Shown here: positions 26,455 to 36,129 of the stretch, in pieces | Layout: each line of letters starts with the position of its first letter | How positions within the stretch are numbered: position 1 is the stretch's first letter | Assembly (NCBI RefSeq): GCF_020463795.1 | Contig: NZ_CP080025.1 | Location: forward strand, 4,399,501-4,463,500 | Source of the DNA: Echinicola marina | GTDB lineage: Bacteria; Bacteroidota; Bacteroidia; Cytophagales; Cyclobacteriaceae | Length of the DNA stretch: 64,000 bases | Reading direction: 5' to 3' | Notes under the pieces: generated by a model | Databases searched by the model: none | Told to the model about the DNA's origin: nothing | The model's input: only the letters and a program-made list of their open reading frames with translations | Program-made: the position numbers and the translations under genes

Positions 26455-27644
26455 TGACCTCTAACCAAGCTGCATACAGGTTCTCAAGATCAAAAATTGG
26501 ACTAACCTTCATTATAGTCCTGATCATTCTTATTCCAGTTGTTGTTATTCCAGGTTTGAGTCATCTAGCCTGGAAATTCTCTACACCCAAGAATATCAAT
26601 GTAGTGATCATGGATAAAACTGTATCTGATCAGGAGAGGCTAGAACATAGATCTTTATTTTGGGCTATGAAGCACCTGAACATTCGTAGGGAAGATGGTC
26701 AATTTTACCAATTTGATAAAGATTATCTTGGGTTTTACCCCCAAGAAAATGGCAAGCACAAAATAAAAAGTTTGCAACAGTACAGGCCTCAAGCCTTGGA
26801 CTCTTTGACACAGGCAATGGATATTCTTTATTTTGCTGATACTTATGGAGTTTATGAAGCTGATTTCAGGAATAACAATAAAAACGCTTATTCAGAAAAG
26901 ATTTACGGTGGACTAAGTCAAAAAGACGTTGACTTCCTTTCAAAATCCATCGACCAAGAAAAACTGGTCATAGCGGAGTTTAATACCATGGGCGCTCCCA
27001 CAAGCCCTGAACTTAGATTAGAGTTTGAAGAAATCATGAAGATCAAATGGTCAGGATGGATAAGCCGCTATTTTGATGAGTTGGATACCCTGATCAATAA
27101 CGAAATACCCAACTGGCTGATCGAAAATTACAAACAGCAACATCAAGGAGAATGGTTGTTTAAGGGTGCTGCCCAGGTTTTCGTGAATGAAACAGGTAGA
27201 ATTGAAATCCTGGAACACAAAAAGGATATGGTCCAACAGGTTCCTTTGATCGTTTCTACTTTAAAAAGCCAACAAAAGTATGATTTGCCCCAAGAAACGA
27301 ATTATCCTTACTGGTTTGAAATTATTAGAATTGACAAAAATTATGAGGTAATCTCCTATTTTGACCTTACACCAACAGAGAGTGGTCTGGAAAAACTTCA
27401 ATCCATGGGGCTGCCTAGATATTTTCCGGCAAGCATGATCAAAAAAAATGGGAAAGGAAATATATTTTACTTTACAGGAGACTTCTCAGACAATCCCATA
27501 TCCATGAGCTCAACGCCTTTTCTGGGCATTGCTAGGCTACAAAAGCTGGTTAATGATAAAACAGATTACTCTAACCGAAATTCCTTTTATTGGAATTATT
27601 TCTATCCATTAATTCAGAATATATTGGAGGACTACCAAAAATAA
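26454..27644 (+). CDS. Membrane-anchored periplasmic protein of the exopolysaccharide operon
   Basis: A 396-residue protein with one N-terminal transmembrane helix (about 17-38, GLTFIIVLIILIPVVVIPGL) and a periplasmic domain I cannot assign. The domain begins with INVVIMDKTVSDQERLEHRS and includes ILYFADTYGVYEADF and GAPTSPELRLEFEEIM. The pattern suggests a Rossmann or glutamine-amidotransferase-like fold without a clear catalytic set. Start and preceding stop share a base (TAATG). It is probably a polymer-modifying or export accessory protein. Confidence 0.65.
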   Translation: MTSNQAAYRFSRSKIGLTFIIVLIILIPVVVIPGLSHLAWKFSTPKNINVVIMDKTVSDQERLEHRSLFWAMKHLNIRREDGQFYQFDKDYLGFYPQENGKHKIKSLQQYRPQALDSLTQAMDILYFADTYGVYEADFRNNNKNAYSEKIYGGLSQKDVDFLSKSIDQEKLVIAEFNTMGAPTSPELRLEFEEIMKIKWSGWISRYFDELDTLINNEIPNWLIENYKQQHQGEWLFKGAAQVFVNETGRIEILEHKKDMVQQVPLIVSTLKSQQKYDLPQETNYPYWFEIIRIDKNYEVISYFDLTPTESGLEKLQSMGLPRYFPASMIKKNGKGNIFYFTGDFSDNPISMSSTPFLGIARLQKLVNDKTDYSNRNSFYWNYFYPLIQNILEDYQK

Positions 27645-27715
27645 TTCCGTCATTATTTTTTATTGATTTACCAGTTTTTCCATGGTGGAAGGCCAATTCA
27701 TTTATAAATCTCCGC

Positions 27716-29713
27716 CTAATTTTCTTCAGGCAAAATGGCGTTATTTTTCATGGCATAACTGTCTTTCCCATTGTAATCATCAAACATGGCTTTCAGTTTA
27801 TCCAAGGTTTCAATTTCATTAATTGGTTCTAAATAAAGGGACTCCATGACTTCATAAACCTCATTATCGGACATAAAATAAGTCCCATCAATATAATCAC
27901 CAAACTGATATTTGTTTCTCTTAAGGGCATGGCTAATTTTAGATTGAAAAGCCGCTGCAGTATCCAAAACACTGCCTCTCCAAGCCACAGAATCGGGCAA
28001 TTGTATCTCAAAATTGGTCTCTAAAAACGCCAAGATACTTGGGCTTACCTCGAGATGAGTATTTACCGCAGCCATAGATTTGGCCCTTTTCAACTTTGGG
28101 GAATAAATCAAAAATGGAACATGGAATCTGTCTATTTTAGTGGACATAGGAATCTCTGGTAGCCTGTGGTCACCCGTGATAAAGAAAATGGTGTTTTCTG
28201 CTTTTTCCAATTTCAAATACTCCTTGAAAAACTCTTTCAGGGCATCATCACCATACAGGACACTCGCCAATTCATTTTCGTATTTACTTAGGTCATATCC
28301 AGCGTCCACATTCAAGCTCTCCATATTCTCCTTAACCTTGTCTAGATATAATTCTTGGTCCGGTACTAAAAAGGGAGAGTGCATCGAAGCTGTCTGAAAA
28401 ATATTTAATTGCGGAGAATCCGAATTGGGAAGCTTCCTAATTCCATTTTGAAAAGCTTCCTTGTCCGCATAGCCCCATGAAAATCCAGCAGCAGATGCAG
28501 GGGATTTTTGGAAGTCACTATCAAAGTCATCCTCATCTATCAAAAGATCCACTCCTTGATATTGGAGGAATTCTCTGGCATTTTCAAATTTTGAATCAAA
28601 ACCAGAGAAAAAATTGACTTCATAACCGTTTTCATTTAATAATGAAATAAGGGTATTGTGTCTAGGATAAGGGTCTACTTCCATGAAACCATTTTCACCA
28701 AAAGGTAATGAGCCAAACAATCCTGGAAGTACACCAAAGGTACGACCAGTGGTAGAAAGCATATTTTCCCAATAAAGGCTCTTATTGGCCAGTGAATCCA
28801 AAAATGGTGTCCAACTACCCAAATAAGCATTTTTCCCTGAATACGCCTTTCCCAAGCCCTCTACAATGATAAATACCAGATCAGGCTTTTTGTCAAATGA
28901 ATCGAAAAAGGGTCCCAAATAATCCGGATAGTTATTCAAGTGTAAAAATGGATAGGTAGGATCAATAAATTCCTTTTGCACCAAGGCATTTTCATCCATC
29001 TCCGGTGCCAAATAAAAATCAAAATAAATATTTCTGGAAGTACTGAAATACTCATAAGCCTCCTCATAAAAGAAAAGGGATTTATTTTCAGAAAGATTAG
29101 CTTCCAAGCTTGAAAAGCCCTGAGGTTTTGAAATGGGCACAAACAGTAAAATGGCCAAAAGAACATAAGAAGCAAGGGAGATTGAAAGCAATGCCTTCAA
29201 TTTGAAATTGATAAACTTACCCAATCCCAACAACCAATAGACAAATACGATAGCAGCAGGAAAGGCTATCAAACTAAATGCGTTTAATGCCCCTGCGGCC
29301 TGCACAGTCTCCAGCAAATCATTAAAGGAATAAGTAAATAAGTCAGCACCCAAGGGAACCAGGGCCTGAGAGAAATAGAAAATCAGACCTATTTGGCCAA
29401 TAATCAATAAACTAAGCAGTGTTCTATAAAGGGTGTAGGAGATTTTAGGAAAAACTAGTCCAAAAACACCTTGAACCAAAAAAAACACCCCAACGGCATA
29501 CAATCCCCACTTAATGGTTTCCAATAAATTAATAAAGAACACTTCCCACTGAGGCTCAGCCGAAAGCCCATGAATATTACCAATCCATAATACCTCGACA
29601 ATGCCAACAATAATTAAAAGCAACAAGAAAATAATACTGATTTGCCAGAATTTCATCAAATTGCTTGTAATATTGCTTACCAAATTGGATTTGATAGCCG
29701 TTTTTTGACTCAT
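27716..29713 (-). CDS. LTA synthase-like sulfatase-fold membrane protein
   Basis: A 665-residue protein with about five N-terminal transmembrane helices and an extracytoplasmic sulfatase/alkaline-phosphatase-fold domain. It has the metal-binding FIIVEGLGKAYSGKN, the catalytic Thr near residue 321 (LSTTGRTFG), FFITGDHRLPE and DRFHVPFLIYSP. The family transfers phosphoglycerol or phosphoethanolamine from lipid donors to glycans. Teichoic acids are absent from Bacteroidota, so the acceptor here is more likely a periplasmic or exported glycan. It converges on the exopolysaccharide operon, leaving 71 bases. Confidence 0.85.
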   Translation of the reverse strand: MSQKTAIKSNLVSNITSNLMKFWQISIIFLLLLIIVGIVEVLWIGNIHGLSAEPQWEVFFINLLETIKWGLYAVGVFFLVQGVFGLVFPKISYTLYRTLLSLLIIGQIGLIFYFSQALVPLGADLFTYSFNDLLETVQAAGALNAFSLIAFPAAIVFVYWLLGLGKFINFKLKALLSISLASYVLLAILLFVPISKPQGFSSLEANLSENKSLFFYEEAYEYFSTSRNIYFDFYLAPEMDENALVQKEFIDPTYPFLHLNNYPDYLGPFFDSFDKKPDLVFIIVEGLGKAYSGKNAYLGSWTPFLDSLANKSLYWENMLSTTGRTFGVLPGLFGSLPFGENGFMEVDPYPRHNTLISLLNENGYEVNFFSGFDSKFENAREFLQYQGVDLLIDEDDFDSDFQKSPASAAGFSWGYADKEAFQNGIRKLPNSDSPQLNIFQTASMHSPFLVPDQELYLDKVKENMESLNVDAGYDLSKYENELASVLYGDDALKEFFKEYLKLEKAENTIFFITGDHRLPEIPMSTKIDRFHVPFLIYSPKLKRAKSMAAVNTHLEVSPSILAFLETNFEIQLPDSVAWRGSVLDTAAAFQSKISHALKRNKYQFGDYIDGTYFMSDNEVYEVMESLYLEPINEIETLDKLKAMFDDYNGKDSYAMKNNAILPEEN

Positions 29714-29805
29714 TATTATTATTTAATGATGGACATTTATCCAAATTCGAAATACTTATTTTCGCAACAAATTAACTATATTGTAATTCAAATTTCACTA
29801 TAAAA

Positions 29806-30348
29806 ATGAATAAAAGTTTCTTAATAAAAGAACTCTTTGCTAATATAAAAACTACAGGCGCAGTAACATTTAGTTCAAAGTCTCTTGTTAATAAAATGCT
29901 ATCATTTGCTAATTTTAAAGGAGCAAAAACCATTATCGAATTGGGAGGTGGAGATGGAAGCATTACCAGAGGTATCATCAGTAGAATGGACAAGGATGCA
30001 ACCTTGCTCGTATTTGAAATAAGTGAGCCTTTTTGCAGGAACCTAAAAAGGGAATTCCCTCAAAAAAACGTACAGATTATCAATGATTCTGCTGAAAATA
30101 TGGACAAATACCTGGAAGGAAAAGATGCAGATCTTATTCTTTCATCACTACCTTTTAGTCTGATTCCAAAAGAATCCAGGAATAAAATTTATTCCAAAAC
30201 CAGGTCCTCATTAGGCGAAAATGGTTTTTTTATACAAATATGCTATTCTTATTTATTGAAATTTCAGTTTGCCAACTATTTCAAAAACATAAAAACGGCC
30301 TTTACCTTAAAAAATTTCCCGCCAGCTTTTATCCTTATTTGTAAATAA
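29806..30348 (+). CDS. SAM-dependent methyltransferase, possibly phospholipid N-methyltransferase-like
   Basis: A 180-residue class I methyltransferase. TGAVTFSSKSLVNKMLSF precedes the SAM loop IIELGGGDGSITRGI (about 43-57), followed by LVFEISEPFCRNL (acidic motif II) and LILSSLPFSLIP (motif IV). The spacing recalls PmtA-type phospholipid methyltransferases and the KsgA/Erm superfamily. The substrate is not certain. It is monocistronic, divergent from the LTA synthase-like gene across 92 bases. Confidence 0.7.
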   Translation: MNKSFLIKELFANIKTTGAVTFSSKSLVNKMLSFANFKGAKTIIELGGGDGSITRGIISRMDKDATLLVFEISEPFCRNLKREFPQKNVQIINDSAENMDKYLEGKDADLILSSLPFSLIPKESRNKIYSKTRSSLGENGFFIQICYSYLLKFQFANYFKNIKTAFTLKNFPPAFILICK

Positions 30349-30450
30349 TCATCACCCATTCAGGATCATTTCTTTGCAATGCCATTGCTTTTCGAGACAT
30401 TTTATGTCAATCTGTTTTGCGCTAAAAATTATTGCCTTAACTTGAAATAG

Positions 30451-31506
30451 ATGAGTAAAGAAGTATTCAAAGGACGGGGAGCGCATATTGAACCGGACAA
30501 TCCCTATTTAAAGCGAAAGGTAACCATAGCGCATATTGAAGGGGTGGATGAGGAGCAGTACCAGGATAAACCAACAACCAAATTCTATAAAGAACAGACC
30601 AAAGGTGCCCTGAGTAAAAATGATAGTCCTGATCTTCCTTTAGACTATTCCGTCAATCCGTATCAAGGTTGTGAGCACGGTTGCATATATTGCTATGCCC
30701 GAAATTCACATCAATACTGGGGATTTGATGCAGGTCTTGGTTTTGAAACCAATATTATGGTTAAAAGCAATATTGTTGAAGTGTTAAGAAAACAATTGAA
30801 GGCGAAAAACCACGTGGTTTCTCCTATAATGCTATCTGGAAATACAGACTGTTATCAACCTGCGGAAAAGCAATATGCTTTGACCAGGAAAATATTGGAA
30901 CTCTGTTTGGAACTAAGACATCCTGTTAGTATCGTTACAAAAAACACCCTGATCAAACGGGATGAAGATATAATATTGCAATTGGCAAAACTCAATTTGG
31001 TACATGTTTATTTCTCCATTAACCACCTTGATAACCAATTGAAGGCTTTGTTGGAACCGAGGACGGCCACTGCGGAAAAGAAAATAAATACCATGGCAGC
31101 ATTTTCCAGCAAAGGGATTCCATGTGGCGTGATGGTCGCACCCATCATCCCTGCATTGAACACAGCAGATATCGCCAAAATCATCCAAAAGACAGCCAAA
31201 GCTGGTGCCTTAAATGCGGGATATACTGTGGTTAGACTGAATGGCAATGTTAAAAAAGTATTCACCAATTGGCTAGAGGAAAACTTTCCTGATCGATCAG
31301 AGAAGATAATGCATCAAATTGAAGAACTTCATGGAGGGAAATTGAATGATACCGAATGGGGCAGAAGGATCAAAGGTTCCGGAGCCATTGCCCATATGAT
31401 CGATAGGATTTTCACCACATCCAAAGATAAATTTATGAAAGGCAGGTCAATGCCTGCTTTTGATCTCAGCAAATTTTCACCTCATGGGCAAATGCGCCTA
31501 TTTTAA
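30451..31506 (+). CDS. PA0069-family radical SAM protein
   Basis: A 351-residue protein with the 4Fe-4S motif GCEHGCIYCYARNSH (Cys74, Cys78, Cys81), preceded by the family signature DYSVNPYQ. It ends in a tail typical of this family (GRSMPAFDLSKF). It is related to SplB-type radical SAM enzymes, but its substrate is unknown. A small DUF3253 gene follows 12 bases later and then msrA. Confidence 0.88.
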   Translation: MSKEVFKGRGAHIEPDNPYLKRKVTIAHIEGVDEEQYQDKPTTKFYKEQTKGALSKNDSPDLPLDYSVNPYQGCEHGCIYCYARNSHQYWGFDAGLGFETNIMVKSNIVEVLRKQLKAKNHVVSPIMLSGNTDCYQPAEKQYALTRKILELCLELRHPVSIVTKNTLIKRDEDIILQLAKLNLVHVYFSINHLDNQLKALLEPRTATAEKKINTMAAFSSKGIPCGVMVAPIIPALNTADIAKIIQKTAKAGALNAGYTVVRLNGNVKKVFTNWLEENFPDRSEKIMHQIEELHGGKLNDTEWGRRIKGSGAIAHMIDRIFTTSKDKFMKGRSMPAFDLSKFSPHGQMRLF

Positions 31507-31518
31507 TCCAGGGCAATC

Positions 31519-31758
31519 ATGGATAATATTTTGGAAATAGCTATTTTAGAAATGATAAGACAAAGAGGCAAAAAACCTTTTGAACTATATGAGGTGATCA
31601 AATGGATTTTCCCAGAGGACTGGCAGCATTTTACCAGTGAAATCGAAACCGCCGCGCACCATTTGGAGGAAATGGGCAAAATCAATTTAACTGCAAGTCA
31701 AGTAGGTGAGTCGACCAAACTTACTGTGATGAAAGTATCAAAAAAGTCCAAAGTTTAA
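31519..31758 (+). CDS. DUF3253-domain small protein
   Basis: A 79-residue protein with a winged-helix look: ILEIAILEMIRQRGKKPFEL, YEVIKWIFPEDWQHF and AAHHLEEMGKINLTASQ. This fits DUF3253, a small family often beside DUF2256 or photolyase-related genes in other bacteria. The function is unknown. It is cotranscribed with the radical SAM gene (12-base gap) and probably with msrA (21-base gap). Confidence 0.7.
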   Translation: MDNILEIAILEMIRQRGKKPFELYEVIKWIFPEDWQHFTSEIETAAHHLEEMGKINLTASQVGESTKLTVMKVSKKSKV

Positions 31759-31779
31759 TTATAAGGAGAATAAACCATT

Positions 31780-32352
31780 ATGCTATCACTACCCAAAACC
31801 ACTGTAGAAAATGTTCCTAAAGATCATGAAGTAATTACTTTAGGAGCAGGTTGTTTTTGGTGCACGGAAGCGGTATTCCAAAAAATCAAGGGTGTCAATG
31901 GAATCATGCCAGGATATAGTGGCGGACATATAGAAGCACCCAGCTACCATGAAGTGACTACAGGAACTACCGGTCATGCTGAAGTGATCCAACTTTTCTA
32001 TAATCCAGAGGAAATTGCCTTTCAGGATATTCTTGAGGTCTTTTGGGCAACCCATGACCCTACCAAATTAAATAGACAAGGCGCGGATATTGGACCCCAA
32101 TATCGCTCAGCCATCTTCTACCACAATGAAGAACAAAGGATCATTGCAGAGGACTTCAAGCAACTGGTGGAAAAAGCAGGAGTTTATGATTCACCCATAG
32201 TGACTGAAATAAGCCCATTCCAGAATTTTTATCCAGCAGAAAACATGCATGTAAATTATTTTAATACACATGAAAACCAACCCTATTGCCAATTTGTTAT
32301 CCGCCCAAAACTGGAAAAGGTAACCAGGGCATTTGATAACCTGGCCAAGTAG
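31780..32352 (+). CDS. msrA: Peptide-methionine (S)-S-oxide reductase MsrA
   Basis: A 190-residue protein with the catalytic motif GAGCFWCTEAVF (nucleophile Cys25), GYSGG, TGTTGHAEVIQLFYNP and the conserved PTKLNRQGADIGPQYRSAIF. It reduces the S epimer of oxidised methionine. There is no signal peptide, so it is cytoplasmic. It is preceded by TAAGGAG (31762-31768), a recognisable ribosome binding site, 12 bases before the ATG. No msrB domain is fused. It converges with the SulP gene with only 10 bases between stops. Confidence 0.95.
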   Translation: MLSLPKTTVENVPKDHEVITLGAGCFWCTEAVFQKIKGVNGIMPGYSGGHIEAPSYHEVTTGTTGHAEVIQLFYNPEEIAFQDILEVFWATHDPTKLNRQGADIGPQYRSAIFYHNEEQRIIAEDFKQLVEKAGVYDSPIVTEISPFQNFYPAENMHVNYFNTHENQPYCQFVIRPKLEKVTRAFDNLAK

Positions 32353-32362
32353 ATCTTTAAGA

Positions 32363-33916
32363 TCAAACCTCTACTTTAGGCAGGTTTTTCAATACCAATT
32401 GTATGTTTTTGTCCTTGGCTGTTTCCTGAAAATTATAGATCGTTTCCAATACATCCATATCGATATATACCGATTTACCACCATCTATTTCAAGGATGGC
32501 ATTTTCAGGGATCTTTTCCAAAGTTTTGGTCATGCTTGCCTTATTCAAAAAAGACATATGTTCACTCAATGACAGCTTGAAGGAATGTTGATTGGCATTC
32601 CTCTCCACCTCCATAAAATACGGTGTTTTGATATTGGCTTTGAGGATAAAATAAATCGCTACGGACATACCTATTCCGATCCCAATCAATAAATCTGTCA
32701 GCAATATGGCCATAACAGTGACCACAAAGGGAATAAACTGATCGATGCCCATTTTATACATCTTTTTATAAAGATCCAATCGGGTGAGTTTATATCCTAC
32801 CATTAATAGCACCGCTGCCAATGCCGATAGGGGGATCATATTGAGTATATCGGGAATCAAAGCCACACAAAGACAAAGCAAGAGACCATGGATAAAGGCG
32901 GACACTTTTGTTTCACCACCAGACTCTATATTAGCAGAACTCCGCACAATAACTGCAGTCATGGGAAGTCCTCCGATTAAACCGGCAATAATATTACCTA
33001 TCCCTTGCGCCCTTAATTCCCTATTATTGGGTGTCCTTCTCTTATGCCTATCCAGTTTATCGGAAGCCTCTATGCAGAGTAAGGTCTCCAGACTGGCCAC
33101 AATTCCAATAGTAAACGCTACGATATACAAATCTATATTTCCCAAAATGGAAAAATCAGGAAAGGTGAGTTGATCCGCCAAACCTGAAAAGGAATTGATC
33201 ATGGGGATATTCACCAAATGACTTTGTACCACCTCTAATGAGGGTATGGTCGTTTTAAAAATAATATTGATCAATATTCCAGCCAATACAGCCAGCAAAG
33301 CTCCAGGAAGAAAAGTCAAAGCCTTGATTTTTTTGATAAAGGGTTTTTCCCAAAGAATCATGATAGTCAAAGAAACCACTCCAATAATCATAGGACCAAG
33401 ACCAATATGGAATATGGAATAAAATAACTCAGTAAAGGTATTTTTTCCGTCAGGCTGTTTAAAACCTTCATTGCCAAAAAAATCCGAATCCACACCCAAA
33501 AAATGAGGGATTTGCTTTAAGATAAGTATCAGGCCTATCGCAGCCAGCATACCTTTAATAACCGCACTAGGGAAATATAATCCAATGACACCTGCTTTGA
33601 TCAAACCCAAAATCAATTGGATTAGGCCTGCCAAAACCACTGCTACCAAAAAGGCTTCATAACTGTTTAAGGTTTCAATACCATTAAGAACAATTACCGT
33701 AAGTCCTGCTGCTGGACCACTGACAGCAGTCTGGGATCCACTGAGCATGGACACGACCAAACCTGCTACAATCCCTGTAACCAAACCCGAAAAGAGTGGA
33801 GCTCCAGAGGCCAGTGCGATACCAAGACAAAGGGGCAAGGCCACTAAAAATACCACCAAGCCTGCAGGGAAATCTTTATTAAGGTGACCTAAATAGTAAT
33901 TTAATTTTTTCTTCAT
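32363..33916 (-). CDS. SulP-family anion transporter with STAS domain
   Basis: About 517 residues from MKKKLNYYLGHLNKDFPAGL; starts at 33925 and 33967 are also in frame. There are some 10-12 transmembrane segments with the SulP signature (LVVFLVALPLCLGIALASGA; SGPAAGLTVIVLNG) and a C-terminal STAS-like domain (ENAILEIDGGKSVYIDMDVL). The family moves sulfate, bicarbonate or similar anions, usually with Na+ or H+. Bacteroidota members often neighbour carbonic anhydrase and are suspected bicarbonate carriers, but none is adjacent here, so the substrate is open. Confidence 0.88.
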   Translation of the reverse strand: MKKKLNYYLGHLNKDFPAGLVVFLVALPLCLGIALASGAPLFSGLVTGIVAGLVVSMLSGSQTAVSGPAAGLTVIVLNGIETLNSYEAFLVAVVLAGLIQLILGLIKAGVIGLYFPSAVIKGMLAAIGLILILKQIPHFLGVDSDFFGNEGFKQPDGKNTFTELFYSIFHIGLGPMIIGVVSLTIMILWEKPFIKKIKALTFLPGALLAVLAGILINIIFKTTIPSLEVVQSHLVNIPMINSFSGLADQLTFPDFSILGNIDLYIVAFTIGIVASLETLLCIEASDKLDRHKRRTPNNRELRAQGIGNIIAGLIGGLPMTAVIVRSSANIESGGETKVSAFIHGLLLCLCVALIPDILNMIPLSALAAVLLMVGYKLTRLDLYKKMYKMGIDQFIPFVVTVMAILLTDLLIGIGIGMSVAIYFILKANIKTPYFMEVERNANQHSFKLSLSEHMSFLNKASMTKTLEKIPENAILEIDGGKSVYIDMDVLETIYNFQETAKDKNIQLVLKNLPKVEV

Positions 33917-34145
33917 ACCGCCCATTTTATGTAAAAAAACTACACTTAAATCATTAGTAATCAGCAATTAATAATTAACGATTTACTTAAAATATAAGCA
34001 TTTCAAAGCAGTTCTTTGCTATATAGTTTTAAGAAAAAAAGTATTTTTATGTAAAAGGATCATTTCTGTAGCATATATTGAAGTTATTTATATCACTTTT
34101 GAGCGCTAGGCAGTTAATTTTCAAAAATTTAATCTCCACTTTATC

Positions 34146-35813
34146 ATGAGAACCAGAGCACAAGAATCACGCGCAGCAATAGAAAGACTTTATATCACCA
34201 TGCGCCATTTATTTATGCGCGGTGTGTACAAACCTTTGGGGGTTTCTGGGGAGTCCCTGATTTCTGCCTTACATGTGCTACAGCCGGAGATTTATGGTTT
34301 AGTCACAGAAAATGAAAAGATCGAGTTGGATGGGCTGCTATATGTCATGGAAAGATTACCTAGGGGTATAGAAGAATGTAGGTATATCAGACTAATAAGC
34401 AGGGAAGGCTATGAAAACGCAGATTTTGAAAAGCTGATCCCAAGTAAGCGTAGGAGGAACTGCTATAGAGTAGACCGCAACCAAATGTTTGTAGAGATGA
34501 CCCGGGGCAAAAGTGATATATATGATATCCTGACACACCTTACTTTCTTGTATATAGAGGCTGAAAAGATCAGGAATAATAGCACTGACAGTAAGGGAAG
34601 AATCAACCTCAACTGGAAGATGCTAGGCGAAATCGTTGAAAAAGACAAACTAGGAGAGCCCTATAACCATGAAGCGGCCTGTTCCTACCTCAGCCATATT
34701 ACTGGAAGAACCTATGATGAGACCCATAGGGCGATCGAAAAATTCAATATATCTTCCAATTCCAACAGCCTGTTTAGTATCGTCTATCATTTGGGGAAAT
34801 TGTCCATAGAAGAAGCGATGGAACAAAAAGACCGGGAAATTTCCTTTTCTGCCACCCTAAGAGAGAGGATTGGTCACCATGTTTATGGAGAGCAGTGGGC
34901 ACAGCATATCAAAGGAATATTGGAAGATAATAACCTATTGCACCGGCCGATCCATATTATCAGTGCCAACTTACACAGTGTACTCAATACCATCTATGGG
35001 CATCAATTATTAGGTTTAAATTCTTTTGAGGAAATCGAAAAAATTGTAAGTGAGATAAGCTTAGACCATAAAAGCAAAAAACAAAAGCAAATCCGGGAAT
35101 ATGCCCTCAAAAATGGTTTTATTGAAATTCCTGATGTTTCAGGTACCAATATAGGTGCCCAGATTTTTGATACTGCAAAAATGGAAAAGAATACCATTAT
35201 TCCTGGAATTAGCATTCCTGAAGAAATCAAAAAGAAGCCGGTAATTGTCGTAATGGATTATGCCTTTGGTGAGCAAGCCTATGAATGCTTTGATGAGCTC
35301 TTAAAACCCTTTGAATCCAAAAAACAAATGATCCCACTTGATGTGGTTTCTGCTTCCATAATGGGAAAGGCTGGGATTTTACAGGGCAATAAAGGCGATC
35401 TTATGATTCCAACTTCCCATGTTTTTGAGGGAACAGCTGATAATTATCCTTTTAAAAACAGGCTAAAGGGAAGTGATTTTGAGGGGTATGGTCTTGAAGT
35501 CTTTGAAGGACCTATGATTACGGTATTGGGCACTTCCTTACAAAATAAAGATGTCCTAAGTTATTTTATGGACTCTTCCTGGAAGGCCATTGGTCTGGAG
35601 ATGGAAGGAGCCCATTATCAAAAAGCCCTACAATCAGCCAGTAAAATCAGAAGAAGTATTAGAAAAAACGTAAAGGTTTTATATGCCTATTATGCTTCTG
35701 ATAATCCTCTGAAAACAGGAAGTACCCTGGCTTCTGGAAGCCTTGGGATGGAAGGAGTGAAGCCCACCTACCTGATCACCTATAAGATATTAGAAAGTAT
35801 ATTTACCAATTGA
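34146..35813 (+). CDS. DUF6909-like protein with nucleoside-phosphorylase-like C-terminus
   Basis: A 555-residue protein found, as far as I recall, mainly in Bacteroidota. The N-terminal half is helical (RAAIERLYITMRHLFMRGVY) and unassigned. The C-terminal part (about 370-550) reads like the purine nucleoside phosphorylase/MTA nucleosidase fold: PVIVVMDYAFGEQAYECFDE, FEGPMITVLGTS, GLEMEGAHYQKAL (the EMEG motif that contacts ribose in that superfamily) and YYASDNP. It may therefore bind or cleave a nucleoside-like ligand. It is monocistronic. Confidence 0.6.
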   Translation: MRTRAQESRAAIERLYITMRHLFMRGVYKPLGVSGESLISALHVLQPEIYGLVTENEKIELDGLLYVMERLPRGIEECRYIRLISREGYENADFEKLIPSKRRRNCYRVDRNQMFVEMTRGKSDIYDILTHLTFLYIEAEKIRNNSTDSKGRINLNWKMLGEIVEKDKLGEPYNHEAACSYLSHITGRTYDETHRAIEKFNISSNSNSLFSIVYHLGKLSIEEAMEQKDREISFSATLRERIGHHVYGEQWAQHIKGILEDNNLLHRPIHIISANLHSVLNTIYGHQLLGLNSFEEIEKIVSEISLDHKSKKQKQIREYALKNGFIEIPDVSGTNIGAQIFDTAKMEKNTIIPGISIPEEIKKKPVIVVMDYAFGEQAYECFDELLKPFESKKQMIPLDVVSASIMGKAGILQGNKGDLMIPTSHVFEGTADNYPFKNRLKGSDFEGYGLEVFEGPMITVLGTSLQNKDVLSYFMDSSWKAIGLEMEGAHYQKALQSASKIRRSIRKNVKVLYAYYASDNPLKTGSTLASGSLGMEGVKPTYLITYKILESIFTN

Positions 35814-36003
35814 CCCAATCTGAATATCATTAAGTAATAAATTGTATATAAGCAATATACCCTAGGTTTTAATGGCAATATTAGAGATATTTAATTTCAA
35901 ATTTGTTTTTAAAGTTTCCAAATGGCAAATTAGAACAAAGCAATAATTATATTTGTTTGATTAAAAGACATTTGAGAAGGGAATTTATTCTCTCCAAAAT
36001 ACC

Positions 36004-36026
36004 TATCAGGCCAAATTGACCTGATA
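36004..36026. promoter_or_regulatory. 23-bp palindrome upstream of the DEAD-box helicase
   Basis: TATCAGGCCAA (36004-36014) and TTGACCTGATA (36016-36026) are inverted repeats with one mismatch around a single A. It lies 104 bases before the helicase start, in a 316-base gap with nothing else recognised. It may be an operator for a dimeric regulator or a 5'-leader hairpin. Confidence 0.45.
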
Positions 36027-36129
36027 ATATTGAATGGGCCCTCCATAGGAATTTTTATCATTGAGATTCACCCTACTATTATGACATTAAAAATAGACCA
36101 TAACTGGGGGCCTTATAAAAATAGAATTT

